From NCBI RefSeq assembly GCF_032854445.1, contig NC_088297.1, positions 15,821,127 to 15,885,126 on the forward strand: a DNA stretch of 64,000 nucleotides, given 5' to 3'. The notes beneath the pieces are model-generated. The model searched no databases. It was not told the DNA's origin and saw nothing but the letters and a program-made list of their open reading frames with translations. Source of the stretch: Liolophura sinensis. Taxonomy: Eukaryota > Mollusca > Polyplacophora > Chitonida > Chitonidae. How positions within the stretch are numbered: position 1 is the first letter of the stretch; each line of letters begins with the position of its first letter. Shown here piece after piece: positions 35,801 to 45,035 of the stretch. A program made the position numbers and the translations under genes.

Positions 35801-36991
35801 TTGTTGCGGGACGGATTTCCACCGCTCTTTTATCTAATGCTGCTTCACTGAGACGCATTACCGAAGGCAAGTAAGCCGACCCATCCGAGCCATTATACTG
35901 ATACGGGTCAACCAGTCGTTGCACTATCCCCTTCATGCGCACGGCTTGAGTAGATGTGTGTAGAGTTTGTGGTATGTATGTATGCTTGGGGTTTAACGTC
36001 GTACTTCAAAAAATTCAGTCATATGACAACAAGGAGCCATTAGGTGTCTGTACATATACTGTGTCTTCTTGTGGTAGCGCGAGTCCATGGCGCCTAAGTG
36101 CTGCCTCCACCGAAGCGTCATGCTGAACACACCAAACATTACACCTCACCCACCTCACATTATACGGACACCGGGTCAACCAGTCCTGGTTGGCGGTGTC
36201 CTCTCAGTGCCGAGCGCCAAGCGAGGCAGCAATAAATATCATTTTTAAAATCTTTTGGTACGGCCCTAGACTTACAGGCGGACGCTCTGACCGTTAGACC
36301 ACTGAAACAACGAAATGAATCGGTGTTTGAGTAGTGAGACTGAATTAAGTAAGGAAGTTTGTCAAGTATGCCTGGCGAAGATTCCTTACTCAGGGTACTC
36401 GGGTGTCACCAAATCCTCACACATAACCATCGCCGAATAATTAAAGGGGATATACCGAAGATTTTTTGACAAAAATCGTTCAGGACAAATCCAATGGATT
36501 TTCTGCTATTGTTTCAAAATAGTTCAGCTTCGGTACTAAAGCTACTAATATTTATAAAGCGGGTGGCATTATCACTTTTTCAAACTTTTTACTGTATAAA
36601 CATAGCACAAGTACGACTGTGATAATCACTGAAAGGCAATAATTTAAGCTATTCTTGGCAAAAACAGAAAAAATTGATTTAACTGGGACATATAGATTTT
36701 TTTTTCAGAATTATTCGGCATACCCTCTTTAGGCCATCTCTTGTATGCAATGCTAGCCCTCAGATAAAAAAATAATTACGTGTGTATCAAACTTTTTTTT
36801 TATTTCTATTTCAGATTTTGGCCATGGCCGTCCTATCCATAATCATCACGGCTCCTATTGGGGCGGCGGCCATTGCTTTGTCTGCGCCTCGGTTACTTAA
36901 AAAAGTTGAACTTGGAGAAGAAATGGTAAAGATGACATCTGCGGATCGGAATGAGAATATGGACGAAAAAACGGGCTCGCTTGAACCTTGA
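17709..36991 (+). CDS. SLC9B2-like: Gene B: sodium/hydrogen exchanger 9B-like (NHA family) with Asn-Asp ion motif, 11 coding exons
   Basis: The spliced product is about 547 aa if the proposed first exon is right; exons 2 to 11 alone give a continuous frame of 540 codons plus stop. Landmarks in order: CPPHGPVSR, LPGGN, LPPLLG, RAGLGLDPKALKK, a WVEC segment with the conserved Glu, VSPAVVVPSM, ASLNDVVAISGF, FGLIGNEID, ILRTIVAF with the conserved Arg, WLPKATVQ, and IITAPIG. Every exon from 3 to 10 matches gene A in size (to within one codon) and phase. The odd residue is Asn272 where gene A and NHA2 have the first Asp of the ion site. The 4.4-kb intron between exons 7 and 8 holds a Tc1-like element, a MITE and SINEs. 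The gene is divergent from A and convergent with C. Confidence 0.91.
17838..17862 (+). other. G-run cluster (quadruplex-type motif) in gene B intron 1
   Basis: Four runs of three to five G are separated by one or two T, about 110 nt after the proposed first exon on the coding strand. Confidence 0.6.
18374..18605 (+). mobile_element. tRNA-derived SINE, diverged relative of family 1, in gene B intron 1
   Basis: TCGCCTAGCGGTTAGCGTGC resembles a tRNA A-box region and CTATGGGTTCAAGCCC a B-box. It then has a GATGGTCGTGAGTTTCCCC body and a TTGAGTACAGCAGCAATCC end. It is older or of another subfamily. Confidence 0.68.
19578..19698. repeat. (TATG)n microsatellite
   Basis: About 120 bp of TATG/GTAT repeats, interrupted once by TGTG. 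It is continuous with the tail of a family 2 SINE, so it likely grew from the SINE tail. The reading frames it opens on both strands are artefacts. Confidence 0.95.
19578..19922 (-). mobile_element. SINE family 2 with expanded tail
   Basis: After the microsatellite come CTTGGGGTTTAATGTCGTA, ACAGTCATATGGCGACGGAG and a body ending near AAGCGAGGCAAC. Other copies share these blocks. Confidence 0.8.
20340..20600 (+). repeat. Dispersed repeat (family R), with internal 52-bp duplication
   Basis: AGAGTAAAACCAGAGCAGCG occurs twice, 52 bp apart, followed by CAGTTTACTTCAGTCAGGAT and TTAAGCAGAATTAG. The same ordered blocks recur near 33.6, 37.9, 58.7 and 58.95 kb. The class is unknown. Confidence 0.7.
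21711..21948. mobile_element. MITE family M, copy 1, in gene B intron 1
   Basis: About 240 bp, flanked by TA on both sides, with inverted ends CACTCAAAAATTAATCTGTT and its complement. AT-rich and non-coding. The TA duplications suggest mobilisation by a Tc1/mariner-type transposase. Confidence 0.83.
22368..22402. repeat. (AAAT)n simple repeat
   Basis: A run of AAAT with one AGAT interruption. Confidence 0.85.
22476..22722. mobile_element. MITE family M, copy 2
   Basis: Ends CACTAAAAAAATAATCTGTT and AATTTTTTTGTG, with TA on both sides. It shares the GGTGATGCTAGAA and TAGCATCACTCAGATAACAG blocks with other copies. Confidence 0.83.
24519..24642 (-). mobile_element. SINE family 1, decayed
   Basis: ACTCAAGAATACTTCACTTG and CTCACAACGACCACACTGGTG remain; the middle is deleted. 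Confidence 0.6.
25211..25614 (+). CDS. SLC9B2-like: Gene B exon 2: N-terminus and first membrane segments
   Basis: Acceptor TTTCTAATTAG, donor GTAAAT, phase 2 to 1. It encodes a polar leader, RMERVRYSLMCPPHG, a Leu/Val-rich helix, LPGGNFFG, a second helix and RLPPLLG. Confidence 0.9.
26190..26277 (+). CDS. SLC9B2-like: Gene B exon 3
   Basis: This 88-nt exon encodes GMLLVGCLLRNVPVVNYG and the loop ending WASGLR. Acceptor ATGACAG, donor GTACGT. Confidence 0.9.
26680..26880 (-). mobile_element. SINE family 1 in gene B intron 3
   Basis: GGTGTTTTACGGCGTACTC to GGCGCCTGAGTCATTGGG, with an internal shortening in the body. Confidence 0.82.
27117..27299 (+). CDS. SLC9B2-like: Gene B exon 4: RAGLGLD helix
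   Basis: This 183-nt exon encodes VILIRAGLGLDPKALKK, WVEC with the conserved Glu, and AHYLLGLPW. Acceptor TTTTGCAG, donor GTGCGT. Confidence 0.92.
27714..27889 (+). CDS. SLC9B2-like: Gene B exon 5: ion-site exon with Asn-Asp
   Basis: This 176-nt exon encodes MSAVSPAVVVPSM and GASLNDVVAISGF. The codons at the ion site read AAT-GAC, so the first Asp of the family is Asn here. Acceptor CTTCCAG, donor GTAGGT. Confidence 0.92.
28190..28264 (-). mobile_element. tRNA-like SINE head remnant
   Basis: GAGCTGGACTTGAACACTGG and CTCTGAGCCACTGAG look like a B-box and 5' end in reverse orientation. It is too short for a firm family call. Confidence 0.4.
28409..28515 (+). CDS. SLC9B2-like: Gene B exon 6
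   Basis: This 107-nt exon encodes ADLVYTILHGPLEAIIG and a helix ending LWYIPAKKH. Acceptor TTCCCAG, donor GTGAGT. Confidence 0.9.
28868..29032 (+). CDS. SLC9B2-like: Gene B exon 7
   Basis: This 165-nt exon, phase 0 to 0, encodes a Gly-rich helix, HFPGAGALGTLIMAFVAG and GWRKEGW. Acceptor TTTCGCAG, donor GTACGT. Confidence 0.9.
29541..29977. mobile_element. MITE family M, copy 3, split by a SINE
   Basis: The left end ACACTAAAAAAATAATCTGT and the right end TTTAACAGATTATTTTTTGA are family M ends. A SINE occupies 29656-29857, with M sequence resuming on the other side. Confidence 0.78.
29656..29857 (+). mobile_element. SINE family 1 nested in MITE copy 3
   Basis: From GAAGTCCAGCTCATCCTGCC (the head is missing) to GAGTACGGCGTAAAACACC and a long AAATAAAT tail. 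Confidence 0.87.
31083..31256 (-). mobile_element. SINE family 1, 5' truncated
   Basis: It has a TTTATTTATTTATTTATTTG tail and a well preserved 3' part, ending at CGGCCGGAGAGGA. It is among the least diverged copies. Confidence 0.88.
31417..33044 (+). mobile_element. Tc1-like DNA transposon, degenerate, inside gene B intron 7
   Basis: The element is about 1.63 kb, bounded by inverted repeats starting CACTGTTGCCCAAAAT on the left and its complement on the right (27 of 29 positions match). The left flank is the expected TA target; the right flank reads CA, probably a decayed TA. It holds one transposase reading frame in the same orientation as gene B. Size, ends and gene content fit the Tc1/mariner superfamily. 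Confidence 0.93.
31679..32733 (+). pseudogene. Tc1-like transposase, inactivated
   Basis: The frame begins at ATG 31679 (or 31715) with an N-terminal helix-turn-helix region and a GRPRSTT hinge-like stretch, then FTDESRYIL (first catalytic Asp), VMVWGGI, DDNARPHRA (second Asp) and SPDMNPIKHAWD. Spacing from the second Asp gives 34 intervening residues, the Tc1 DD34E layout, but the expected Glu is Lys (AAA at 32539). There is an in-frame TAA in the N-terminal region, after RREGF. Near 32320 the frame shifts by one base, and a TGA follows shortly afterwards. The element cannot make an active enzyme. Confidence 0.9.
33420..33528 (+). CDS. SLC9B2-like: Gene B exon 8: FGLIGNEID
   Basis: This 109-nt exon encodes VWRVFQPLLFGLIGNEIDI. 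Acceptor CTTTTTCAG, donor GTAAGG. It follows the transposon-filled 4.4-kb intron. Confidence 0.92.
33565..33745 (+). repeat. Dispersed repeat family R, copy 2
   Basis: AATAAGACCAGAGCAGCG, GGTCACACTTAACCAATGG, GTCAGTTTACCTCAGTCAAG and CTTAAGCACAATTAGGTAAA occur in the same order as at 20.4 kb. Confidence 0.68.
33907..34077 (-). mobile_element. SINE family 1, 5' truncated, in gene B intron 8
   Basis: TTTATTTATTTATTTGATTG tail to TTACGGCCGGAGAGGCC. Confidence 0.88.
34736..34872 (+). CDS. SLC9B2-like: Gene B exon 9: WLPKATVQ
   Basis: This 137-nt exon encodes a helix with ILRTIVAF, MKEKFF and SWLPKATVQ. The donor GTACAC at 34873 lies about 17 bases before the head of a SINE. Confidence 0.92.
34890..35129 (+). 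mobile_element. SINE family 1, immediately after gene B exon 9 donor
   Basis: The head starts GGGGGCTCCGTTGCCGAG about 17 bases into the intron. The B-box region is partly deleted. It ends with an A-run instead of the usual tetranucleotide tail. Confidence 0.86.
35520..35597 (+). CDS. SLC9B2-like: Gene B exon 10
   Basis: This 78-nt exon encodes AAIGPVALDTAREIG and an acidic linker. Acceptor TCATTTTAG, donor GTGAGA. Confidence 0.9.
35727..35945 (-). mobile_element. SINE family 2, first of a pair, in gene B intron 10
   Basis: CTTGGGGTTTAACGTCGTAC, CGGATTTCCACCGCTCTTTT, GGCAAGTAAGCCG and CCAGTCGTTGCACTATCCCC. Confidence 0.82.
35970..36310 (-). mobile_element. SINE family 2, second of a pair
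   Basis: TATGTATGTATGCTTGGGG tail, GTGTCTTCTTGTGGTAGCG body, and a tRNA-like head near GGCGGACGCTCTGACCG. Confidence 0.8.
36815..36991 (+). CDS. SLC9B2-like: Gene B exon 11: last helix, tail and stop
   Basis: Acceptor CTATTTCAG. It encodes ILAMAVLSIIITAPIGAAA, APRLLKKVE and an acidic cytosolic tail to TGA in one uninterrupted exon. Confidence 0.92.
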   Translation: MLAMAVLSIIITAPIGAAAIALSAPRLLKKVELGEEMVKMTSADRNENMDEKTGSLEP

Positions 36992-37797
36992 ATTTCTGCC
37001 TATAGGCTCATCACAAAAAATACATTTACATGACTTGTAAATCATGCCAGCTCATTTGATGGAACCAGATATAGCCGTTTGTTGCCACGATTTCTGAGTT
37101 TATTTATACAAGTGTGTGCGTTTAATGTTATTGGGATACTTCCATGCGAACTGGGCTTCAAATACACGATCAAGCAGAAACTGGTCTGAATAGGTTTGTT
37201 ATGTATATGACATTATATTTTGCTTACTGTATGCTCCATTGTCCTAGCCTGACAATCAGCCTATTCGGTTCAATGGCATATAGACTTTGACAGAATCGTC
37301 CAGTGTTTGAGGTGGTAGATTTTGACGCAACCGTAAAATATCGGAAATGGTACGCAACCAAGTGTGTAGAGGGTGTATTTTTACGAAAGTTTTCTGTAAC
37401 ATCACAAGTCGCTCAATAGATTTCTGGTATTCCATATAGACGATTAATATGTATTAGTTGTTCTGGTTCTCGCATCTCGCGAGATTTGACGAAGGTTATT
37501 CAGAGTCATTTTAATCTACACTATACTCAAGGAGACGATGCAGATGCCAAAGTGTTTTTATACCCAGGGAACCATTATTTCCATTACGTTTCAAATGCTG
37601 TACACTTTTGCCAGAGTTCTTCTATCACTGTGTGGAGTGAACATTAAAGGGGTAGGAATCATATCATAGTTTTAATCAATCCAACTGTTTGCCCTGAAAA
37701 CGGCCAGCCATGTTCTCATGTTCAACTCCACATCTAAAGGATTCAAAAAATGCTTTTATTTGTTAATATGGAGTTTAGCATATGGCCAAACTAGTCT

Positions 37798-37803
37798 AAT
37801 AAA
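37798..37803 (+). promoter_or_regulatory. Candidate polyadenylation signal of gene B
   Basis: An AATAAA hexamer lies about 0.8 kb after the stop. A nearer weak alternative is ATTAAA at 37643-37648. The choice between them cannot be made from sequence alone. Confidence 0.25.
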
Positions 37804-37837
37804 TTGCAATTAACATCGCTGCGCTTCTTTTTACCTA

Positions 37838-38035
37838 ACTCCGCTTAAGCCACGGTGGTAGGGGGGTGTGTAAGTCGTTACTGTTTATGTATTTTCATGA
37901 ACAGTCAGAATAGAACTCTGACCGAGGTAACCTAACAATGGACTGTATTTCAACACTTGCGTGCGACCATTTGCCAGCTATCACACTGTCGTCGCTGCTC
38001 AGGTTTTAATCTCTGTGTTGTACGTCTTTAATTAT
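37838..38035 (-). repeat. Dispersed repeat family R, copy 3
   Basis: The reverse complement carries the GAGCAGCGACGACAGTGTGA and CTTAAGCGGAGTTAGGTAAA blocks of the family. Confidence 0.68.
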
Positions 38036-38863
38036 ATTATATAAAAATACCAAAAAAAAACATGATTCTCAGCTTTGTTCTTGGGGCGTAAAAGTGGCTT
38101 CAACCTACAGTTGTCTAAGGTGCTGACGGCATCCTTGATAGCTGTCAAAACAACTTGATGGAAGAGTCCGAATAGGGCACACTATGCTGGCCCCGCATTC
38201 CCAGTATGCTTATTGATGACGTCATTTTCGAAATTTCCCACCATTGACGGAAACTATGCGTAAAATTGAGACTTTATTCAGAAATATTTTTTTTTTGTTT
38301 TGTAAAAAAAGTTCCTTCACATTTCTTAAAACCGTGGTTTAAAACTCTTGGTTTTATAAAACCTTTTTATATACCCTTTAAGAGGCTATACCGAAAATTT
38401 TGGGCAAAATAATTCATCAGAGCAAATCTAATCGATTGTTTATTATTATTTTCGAATAGCCCAAAGAATTACCTTTCAAAAGTCTCGTCTTTTTAAAATA
38501 TTTCTAAAACGGGTATGATCATTTTTCAATGTTTAGAATAAATTTAACAGTATGAATAGTGCAGGCAAAACCCTTGTGTTTACTGAATGCCAATAATTTG
38601 AGCTGTTTTTTGGTAAAAACAGACAATATGTTTTGATTCTTTACATAATCGTTTTATTCATTGCCTCGAGGCGGATAATAACACTAAAATAAGTGCTTCA
38701 TTTTAAACACATTTGTATTACAGTTTAGAAACGCGTTCTGTTACTATATTTAATAAACATGTGAAATGTTTAAGTGTTAATGTGGTGAATATTTTCAATA
38801 AACACAAGCAGTCCAGTAAACATTATTTTGTGTTTATATTAAGTGTAAAAGGCTATAAACCTG

Positions 38864-38956
38864 TAAAAGTGTTTACTATAGTAAACATGTGACGTGAAAA
38901 TATCACATATTTACTTTATAAGTATGTCACATGTTTACTATTGTAAACACTTTTAT
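38864..38956. repeat. Imperfect palindrome
   Basis: AAAAGTGTTTACTATAGTAA and its near complement face each other across about 30 bases. GTAAACAT-type motifs recur over 38.7-38.98 kb, suggesting a decayed MITE. Confidence 0.65.
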
Positions 38957-39213
38957 ATGGAACGTTTACATGTAAACATGGAACAGCTGTTGCATTAGCA
39001 GAAAATGTGTTCAGATATGAAAGACTTAGGGTGAATAGCTGCGAGAGTAAGTCTGGCTCAATATTACCTTGTTCGTGAATAATGAAGACAGCACGGTTGT
39101 AATTTACACGAAAGTATAACCATTTCTAATCACGCGTTTGCGTTGCTAGGCTAGACTACTAGGTCACTCTCTCCACAATCAAAGGTATTTTCCCCCTAAT
39201 AAGCAGGTTCTTA

Positions 39214-39476
39214 CATTGAGAGAAATGTTTGAGTTAACTGACTCTAAAGTCTGCGTAATTCAATGGAGCTGATTTGACTCAGAAAACTGAGTCATATCAC
39301 ATGATCAGCTGAGACTCATCTGGTTATATTTTTGACTCATTTGGTTGGTCGGAAAACTCACAAGAGTCGTCGATGACTCAGCTAACTTGGTTTTACGACT
39401 CAGTGTTCTGAGTCGAATTAGCTCCATTGAAGTACTCAGATTTTTGAGTCAGTTAACCCAAACTTTTCTCTCAGTG
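39214..39476. mobile_element. MITE with long (about 75-bp) inverted ends
   Basis: 263 bp flanked by TA on both sides. The ends CATTGAGAGAAATGTTTGAG and the complement of the right end agree over about 75 bp, including GTTAACTGACTC and TTCAATGGAGCT. The GACTCA motif recurs many times inside. An open frame across the middle is accidental. Confidence 0.85.
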
Positions 39477-40584
39477 TATCAGCTGTTTCAATTTTATAAA
39501 AACAAATTAAAGACTCACTACTCCCACAACAACGCTTCCAAAATCGGCAGAGATTTCAAAATGGTGGATTTCGAATTTCTTATGCTGACGTTGCGCTAAA
39601 TACCACACATGGACTGTCACATGATTGTCTTTATCAGTGACGAACAATGAAATAATATTATGTCAGAATTACTTCAGGACATTGACTGCTTATATAAATA
39701 GATCTGTAGGCTTATACAGAAAGCTAAACTGCGAGGAGTGTTAAGATCTATCCAATCAGATGTTATTGTTTATTTTTTAAAATCAGAGAAATCAGTTGAC
39801 AAAATATTTGATAATACTTGACACTTTGGTCGACAGTAAATGAGCTCCTACAGATGACTTGAGATTACATGCACTGTGCCGTGGAGAAGTTGCTTACTTC
39901 TCATCTGATATCACGTTGTCAACGTGCCACCCAGATTGGCTAATTTTGCTGCAGAAAAATGCTGCAGGACTCTTTGTTCAAATTGCTGAGGTGTTTCCAT
40001 CAACTTCAGGCTGATAAATTTGGTATGGGAAACACGAGACACACATCTTGTTTCCATACTGTATATTTTAAAATTTTAGATGGTCTCACCGTTATCCTTT
40101 CCTCGTCACTGAGCAGTCCCTGCATAAAACGTTAAACACCAACCGATATTCTTGTGTTACCGCACTTAATCGATAAAAAATATTACTGACTAAACAAAAC
40201 ATATCCCGAAAAGGGTCAGTTGTCTGGTAGAGAACGCGTCTATTTTTGTTTTAGCGCCTGCGCACTACGGGCGTAAACGACACGCAAGACTATAAGACCT
40301 AGAGTCTCCTCTCAAGTCTATAAAGTAAGTCACCGTCTAGTGTCATAAACGACATACAATGATTGTCTTAAAGGAAAGAGAATTTATCAAACAAAAATAT
40401 CAGTTCATGACTTTGCTATAATTGCATGGCGGTTTTCAACCTGTAATTCAGTTGAGGTCAAGCGGTCAGCAGGCGCATGTATATGGTCAAACTAGTTTCT
40501 CGGCCGCTTCAGTCATGTCCCCAATGATCTCGGACAACTTGTACTCAATGACATTAGCACCACAGCTATATATGTCTACTGAGC

Positions 40585-40960
40585 ATTTTGTTATTATAAC
40601 ATAATATTGTACTATATTTAACATAATATCTTGTTACTTTAATATGGACCTGCAATGTTTATGTTGAATAAATAGAATGTGTGAGTATAGCGTACAGCAC
40701 CAATCAAATAAATTTATTTATTTGATTGTTGTTTTACGACATACTCAAGAATATTTCACTTATATGACGGCAGCCAGCATTATGGTGTGAGGAAACCGGG
40801 CAGAGCCTGGGAGCAACCCACCAATCAAATAAATAAATAAATAATTACAATATATGTGTTATATGTAACAGAATAATCTGTTGCAATAGCAGAATACATT
40901 CTTACGTCACTCAAACAACAAACTTTGTTAAATTTAACAGGTAATCTTTTGAGAGTTCAA
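40585..40960. mobile_element. MITE family M, copy 4, interrupted by SINE tails
   Basis: GTAACAGAATAATCTGTTGC and TTAAATTTAACAGGTAATC match family M. The left end is eroded. Inverted SINE pieces occupy the middle. Confidence 0.62.
40676..40850 (-). mobile_element. Compound SINE family 1 tails in inverted arrangement
   Basis: A plus-strand tail (CACCAATCAAATAAAT) abuts a minus-strand 3' half starting TTTATTTATTTGATTG. That half is followed by another plus-strand CACCAATCAAATAAATAAAT tail. Confidence 0.75.
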
Positions 40961-41194
40961 GTCCGATTCTGCGCAATTTGTTTTCGTTTTACGAATGAGT
41001 AAGAGCCTACCCAAGCTCTCTGGGCGCTGGTTGAAAGAGCCGAATTGGGAAATGTCCCATAGAATAGAGTTTTTGAATACTGAATGAAAAAATTGTCGAC
41101 CAGAATGTTCCAGTTATGTAAGGTTTATGTTAATCAAAATGTTCACTTATTTCATTAGCGCTTAACACGATTGTGAATTTTGCGCCTCTATGCG

Positions 41195-41440
41195 TCGATG
41201 GCCACGATTTATGGCGGAGGAAATCAAAGTAAGTTGGCATTCAGCATGAAGGGGATAGTGCAACGACTGGTTGGCATGTATCAGTATAATGGCTCAGGTG
41301 GGGCGGCTTACTTGCCTTCGGTAGGACGTCTCAGTGAAGCAGCACTAGATGAAAGAGCGGTGGAAATCCGTCCTGCAACATGGAGGCACATCACATGCGC
41401 TCTAAGGATTCGTATCTTGATCTCCGCTGTATAACTACAT
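41195..41440 (+). mobile_element. SINE family 2
   Basis: GGCATTCAGCATGAAGGGGA, GTGCAACGACTGGTTGGC, GGGGCGGCTTACTTGCC and GAGCGGTGGAAATCCG match the copies at 48.6 and (inverted) 56.5 kb. Confidence 0.82.
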
Positions 41441-41520
41441 GTGAAATACAAGATATTGACACATCTAATTGGTGCCGCACCCAATATTTATTTAATTCTA
41501 TAATTTTTTGGATAAGGGGA

Positions 41521-42655
41521 AACAAGAATTTTGGTGGGAGAGGGGGAGGCCAGCATTTTGATAGGAGAAGGGGAGGCCAGCATTTTGATGGGAGGTGGGA
41601 GAACGGGGGGCTACCATTTTGGTGGGAGGTGGAAGAAGGGGAGGCTAGCATTTTGATGGGAGGTGGGAGAAGGGGAGGCTAGCATTTTGGTGGGAGAAGG
41701 GGAGGCCAGCATTTTGGTGAGAGATGGGAGAAGAGGAGGCTAGCATTTTGATGGGAGAAGGAGAGGCTAACATTTTGGTGGGAGAGAGGGAGCCGAGCAT
41801 TTTGGTGGGAGAAGGGGAGGCCAGCAATTTGGTTGGAGTAGGGGAGGCCAGTATTCTGATGGGAGGTGGGTGAAGGGGAGGCTAGCATTTTGGTGGGAGA
41901 AGGGGAGGCTTGCATTTTGATGGGAGAAGGGGAGGCCAGCATTTTCCTGGGAGAAGGGGAGGCCAGTATTTTGATGTAAAGTGGGAGAAGGGGAGGCTAG
42001 CATTTTGGTGGGAGAAGGGGGGGCCAGCATTTTGATGGGAGGAGGCCAGTATTTTGGTGGGAGGTGGGAGAAGGGGAGGCTAGCATTTTGGTGGGAGGTA
42101 GAAGAAGGGGAGGCTAGCATTTTGGTGGGAGAAGGGGAAGCCAGCATTTTGGTGGGAGGTGGGAGAAGGGGAGGCTAGCATTTTGGTGGGAGAAGGGGAG
42201 GCTAGCATCTCGGTAGGAGAAGGGGAGGCCAGCATTTTGGAGGGAGGTGGGAGAAGGGGAGGCTAGCATTTTGGTGGGAGAAGGGGAGGCTAGCATCTCG
42301 GTAGGAGAAGGGGAGGCCAGCATTTTGGTGGGAGAAGGGGAGGCTAGCATCTCGGTAGGAGAAGGGGAGGCCAGCATTTTGGAGGGAGGTGGGAGAAGGG
42401 GAGGCTAGCATTTTGGTGGGAGAAGGGGAGGCTAGTATTTTGGTGGGAGAAGGGGAGGCCAGCATTTTGGTGGGAGGTGGGAGAAGGGGAGGCTAGCATT
42501 TTGGTGGGAGGTGGAAGAAGGGGAGGCCAGCATTTTGGTGGGAGGTGGGAGAAGGGGAGGCTAGCATTTTGGTGCGAGGTGGAAGAAGGGGAGGCTAGCA
42601 TTTTGGTGGGAGAATGGAAGGCCAGCATTTTAGTGGGAGAAGGAGAGGCCAGTGT
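41521..42655. repeat. G-rich minisatellite, 27-bp unit with 34-bp variants
   Basis: The 27-bp unit reads GCATTTTGGTGGGAGAAGG then GGAGGCTA. Units with an extra GAGGTGG are 34 bp. About 1.1 kb in all. Because 27 is a multiple of three, both strands stay open for long stretches (MLASPSPTK-type peptides on the minus strand). No start context or splice pattern suggests a gene. Confidence 0.95.
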
Positions 42656-44559
42656 GAGTTGAAATTAAAGTCTCTCACCCATTAATAATTCTCTTAAATA
42701 ACAGCGGTGACTCTTTGTCTTGGGGAGCGGTAGCTCGATTTGAACTTGTGACTTCGTTTATTAAAGATTATAGCGCAGTTCAGCGAGAGCAGAAATCAAA
42801 AGTTCAAAGTTCTATGAAACAATCTATGATATTCGGTAGCATGAACATTGTGTAGAAGCGTAGAAGTATCAAATGTGATATTGTGTTCGATAATTCGTCG
42901 ACATACATTTAAGTCGATAGGCTTTTTGAATATTTTATCCGTCATGCCATGAAGGTATTTTCTTCCAAATGCACCTCAAAACTGCCATCATCTATGATAA
43001 ATGTAATGGTTATTTTTGTCTCAGCCAACAATAAACTGAAGTGTGTTAGATTGTCACGTACACCAGCCCTACCCTACCAAAGGACACTTAAACTGTATCA
43101 GTAGGTCAGCGAGTTACTACACCATTGTTAGAAATGAGAACCCAGCATTTTATAGGTAATTTAGGAAGTTAATACCGTAAAACATGAAAAAGTACGCTTA
43201 GATGCAAGCCAAGTTTCCAATAATATTTGACACATTTTAGATGTTGAAGCTTTATAAATGTATGCAAATTGGAGGTGGATAAAACCCTTAAAGGGTATCG
43301 TCTTGGACAATTAATCGGAAAGAAAACGGACTTTTCTATGACACCACATATTTATAAGAAGAAAGCTACCAACATGGGCTGTGTTTTGTGACGTCAAGAG
43401 ACGTTTCTAAGTGGGGGTTTGCCCTAAGAATGAACAAAACCGCTGTCACCTGGAGCTCGTGATTCAAAGCACGTGACGTCAGTTGCTATTATCATGGTAA
43501 CATTTGGCATCTACTAATGACATCAATCGCTTTTAGCACGGCAAAATGCGTCTAAAATGGCTTAAAATATCTTAAAATCGTTGATATTCCATTACATTGA
43601 AGGATTGTCTGTCTTAATTATATATAATTAAAATATATTTTTAGAAATGTCAGTTCTCATCTTTAAATCTTTTTACTGTGTGGTGACGCAAACGGGGCAC
43701 ATAGTGTGATCGACGTGTATGACTTGGAATGTTCAAATAAAGGCTTCCAGTGCAGTATATATGTACTAAAATGTACCATTTATAAATAGAAGTAACAGTA
43801 GATCTTATTGCAACGAAAACCTTTGTCACAAGCGTTATAATTGTTCTATATTTGAACGATCATGTCCCCAAGAAATCGCAATTATCGTTCTCCGAATGAC
43901 AAGTTAAAGAAGTTTTATTCAACGAGTAACAATTACCGCCTTCGGTTTCGCTGTTCAAGCCACATGCAGATGGTCATCCAGTTTCGAACGTCTTTTATCC
44001 CCACTGTCGGGAAAGTTCAAGCTAGAACATAATCGTGTCTAGGCCGTCTGTGTAGTGAGAAAATACAACCTTCTGCTGGGTGATAAGCTAGCTTGGAAAC
44101 AGAGACCTATCTAGCTTACAAAATTGTTTGACAAGAATTATAGGTTTTAGAAAATATGAAATTGGAAAGAGTTTTCTAAATATTGAAATATACCTATATT
44201 AATAACACTTAATAGCACTTCACTTACGTAAGTCTAAAAACATGCATATTTTCTCGTTGTTAAGACAAGGTTGATGCTTTGATGGTTGCTGATAGCGGTC
44301 TGAGACGTTCACTGCAAATAACAGATTATTCAATGAACTGAAATCAATGTGTCATGTGACAGAAATGTCGCCTTTACAAATCCCCTGTATAGAGTTTACT
44401 AATTTTAATTAGCCTAAAAAGTTTTAGGAAAAAACGTGATCAATTATTGACACTTTTAAAAACCGAATAATATCTGTATATTCCTTTACAGCTGTCAAAC
44501 TAAGCTATGTCGATTCGCAATATTTGTGTAGTTTTACATTAAGTTCTGTTAGATCTCGG

Positions 44560-45035
44560 GTCAACCGACCCAACAGCCAACTCTCCCAAGATAACTGGTC
44601 CAGTGGTATAATAAAGCGGTCCAGTTGTTCAAGTCATCTGGTTTTACACAGTGAGCCGTCTTTACAGAATGACATGTACCTAAGTTAACTATTTATGGGT
44701 GATTTTTACGATTCGCACAATTTTCTGTACTTTTTAAGATATCTTAAAGTTCTGTCATGATTGTTGACAAGCGAATGTTTACCTCACATCGAAGTGATTA
44801 GTCTAAAACTTAATATAACGTCTCCATATGTTATGATTTCACCCCTGAACGTTTTTTGTGGTTAATGTCTGAACCATACTGTTTTAACATCTCCTTGCGT
44901 TTCCACAGAGAAAATGTATGTATTTTTCACGGTTTTGAAGTGCAACGACATCAACAAGAAAATATCTGCCCGGGTTGTGTGAAAATCTTGACCTGGTGGT
45001 TAAACTGCCGTTTGCTGTTAATATCTGGAATACCA
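44560..45035 (+). repeat. Left terminal inverted repeat of the MULE
   Basis: It runs inward from a GGTCAACCGACCCAACAG stretch to CTGTTAATATCTGGAATAC. It matches the reverse complement of the right repeat over most of its length, with scattered substitutions and small gaps. Confidence 0.75.

Noticed and set aside
41380..42662. Many overlapping open frames on both strands with MLASPSPTK-like peptides
   Set aside because: They are products of a 27-bp tandem repeat whose unit is a multiple of three; no splice or start evidence.
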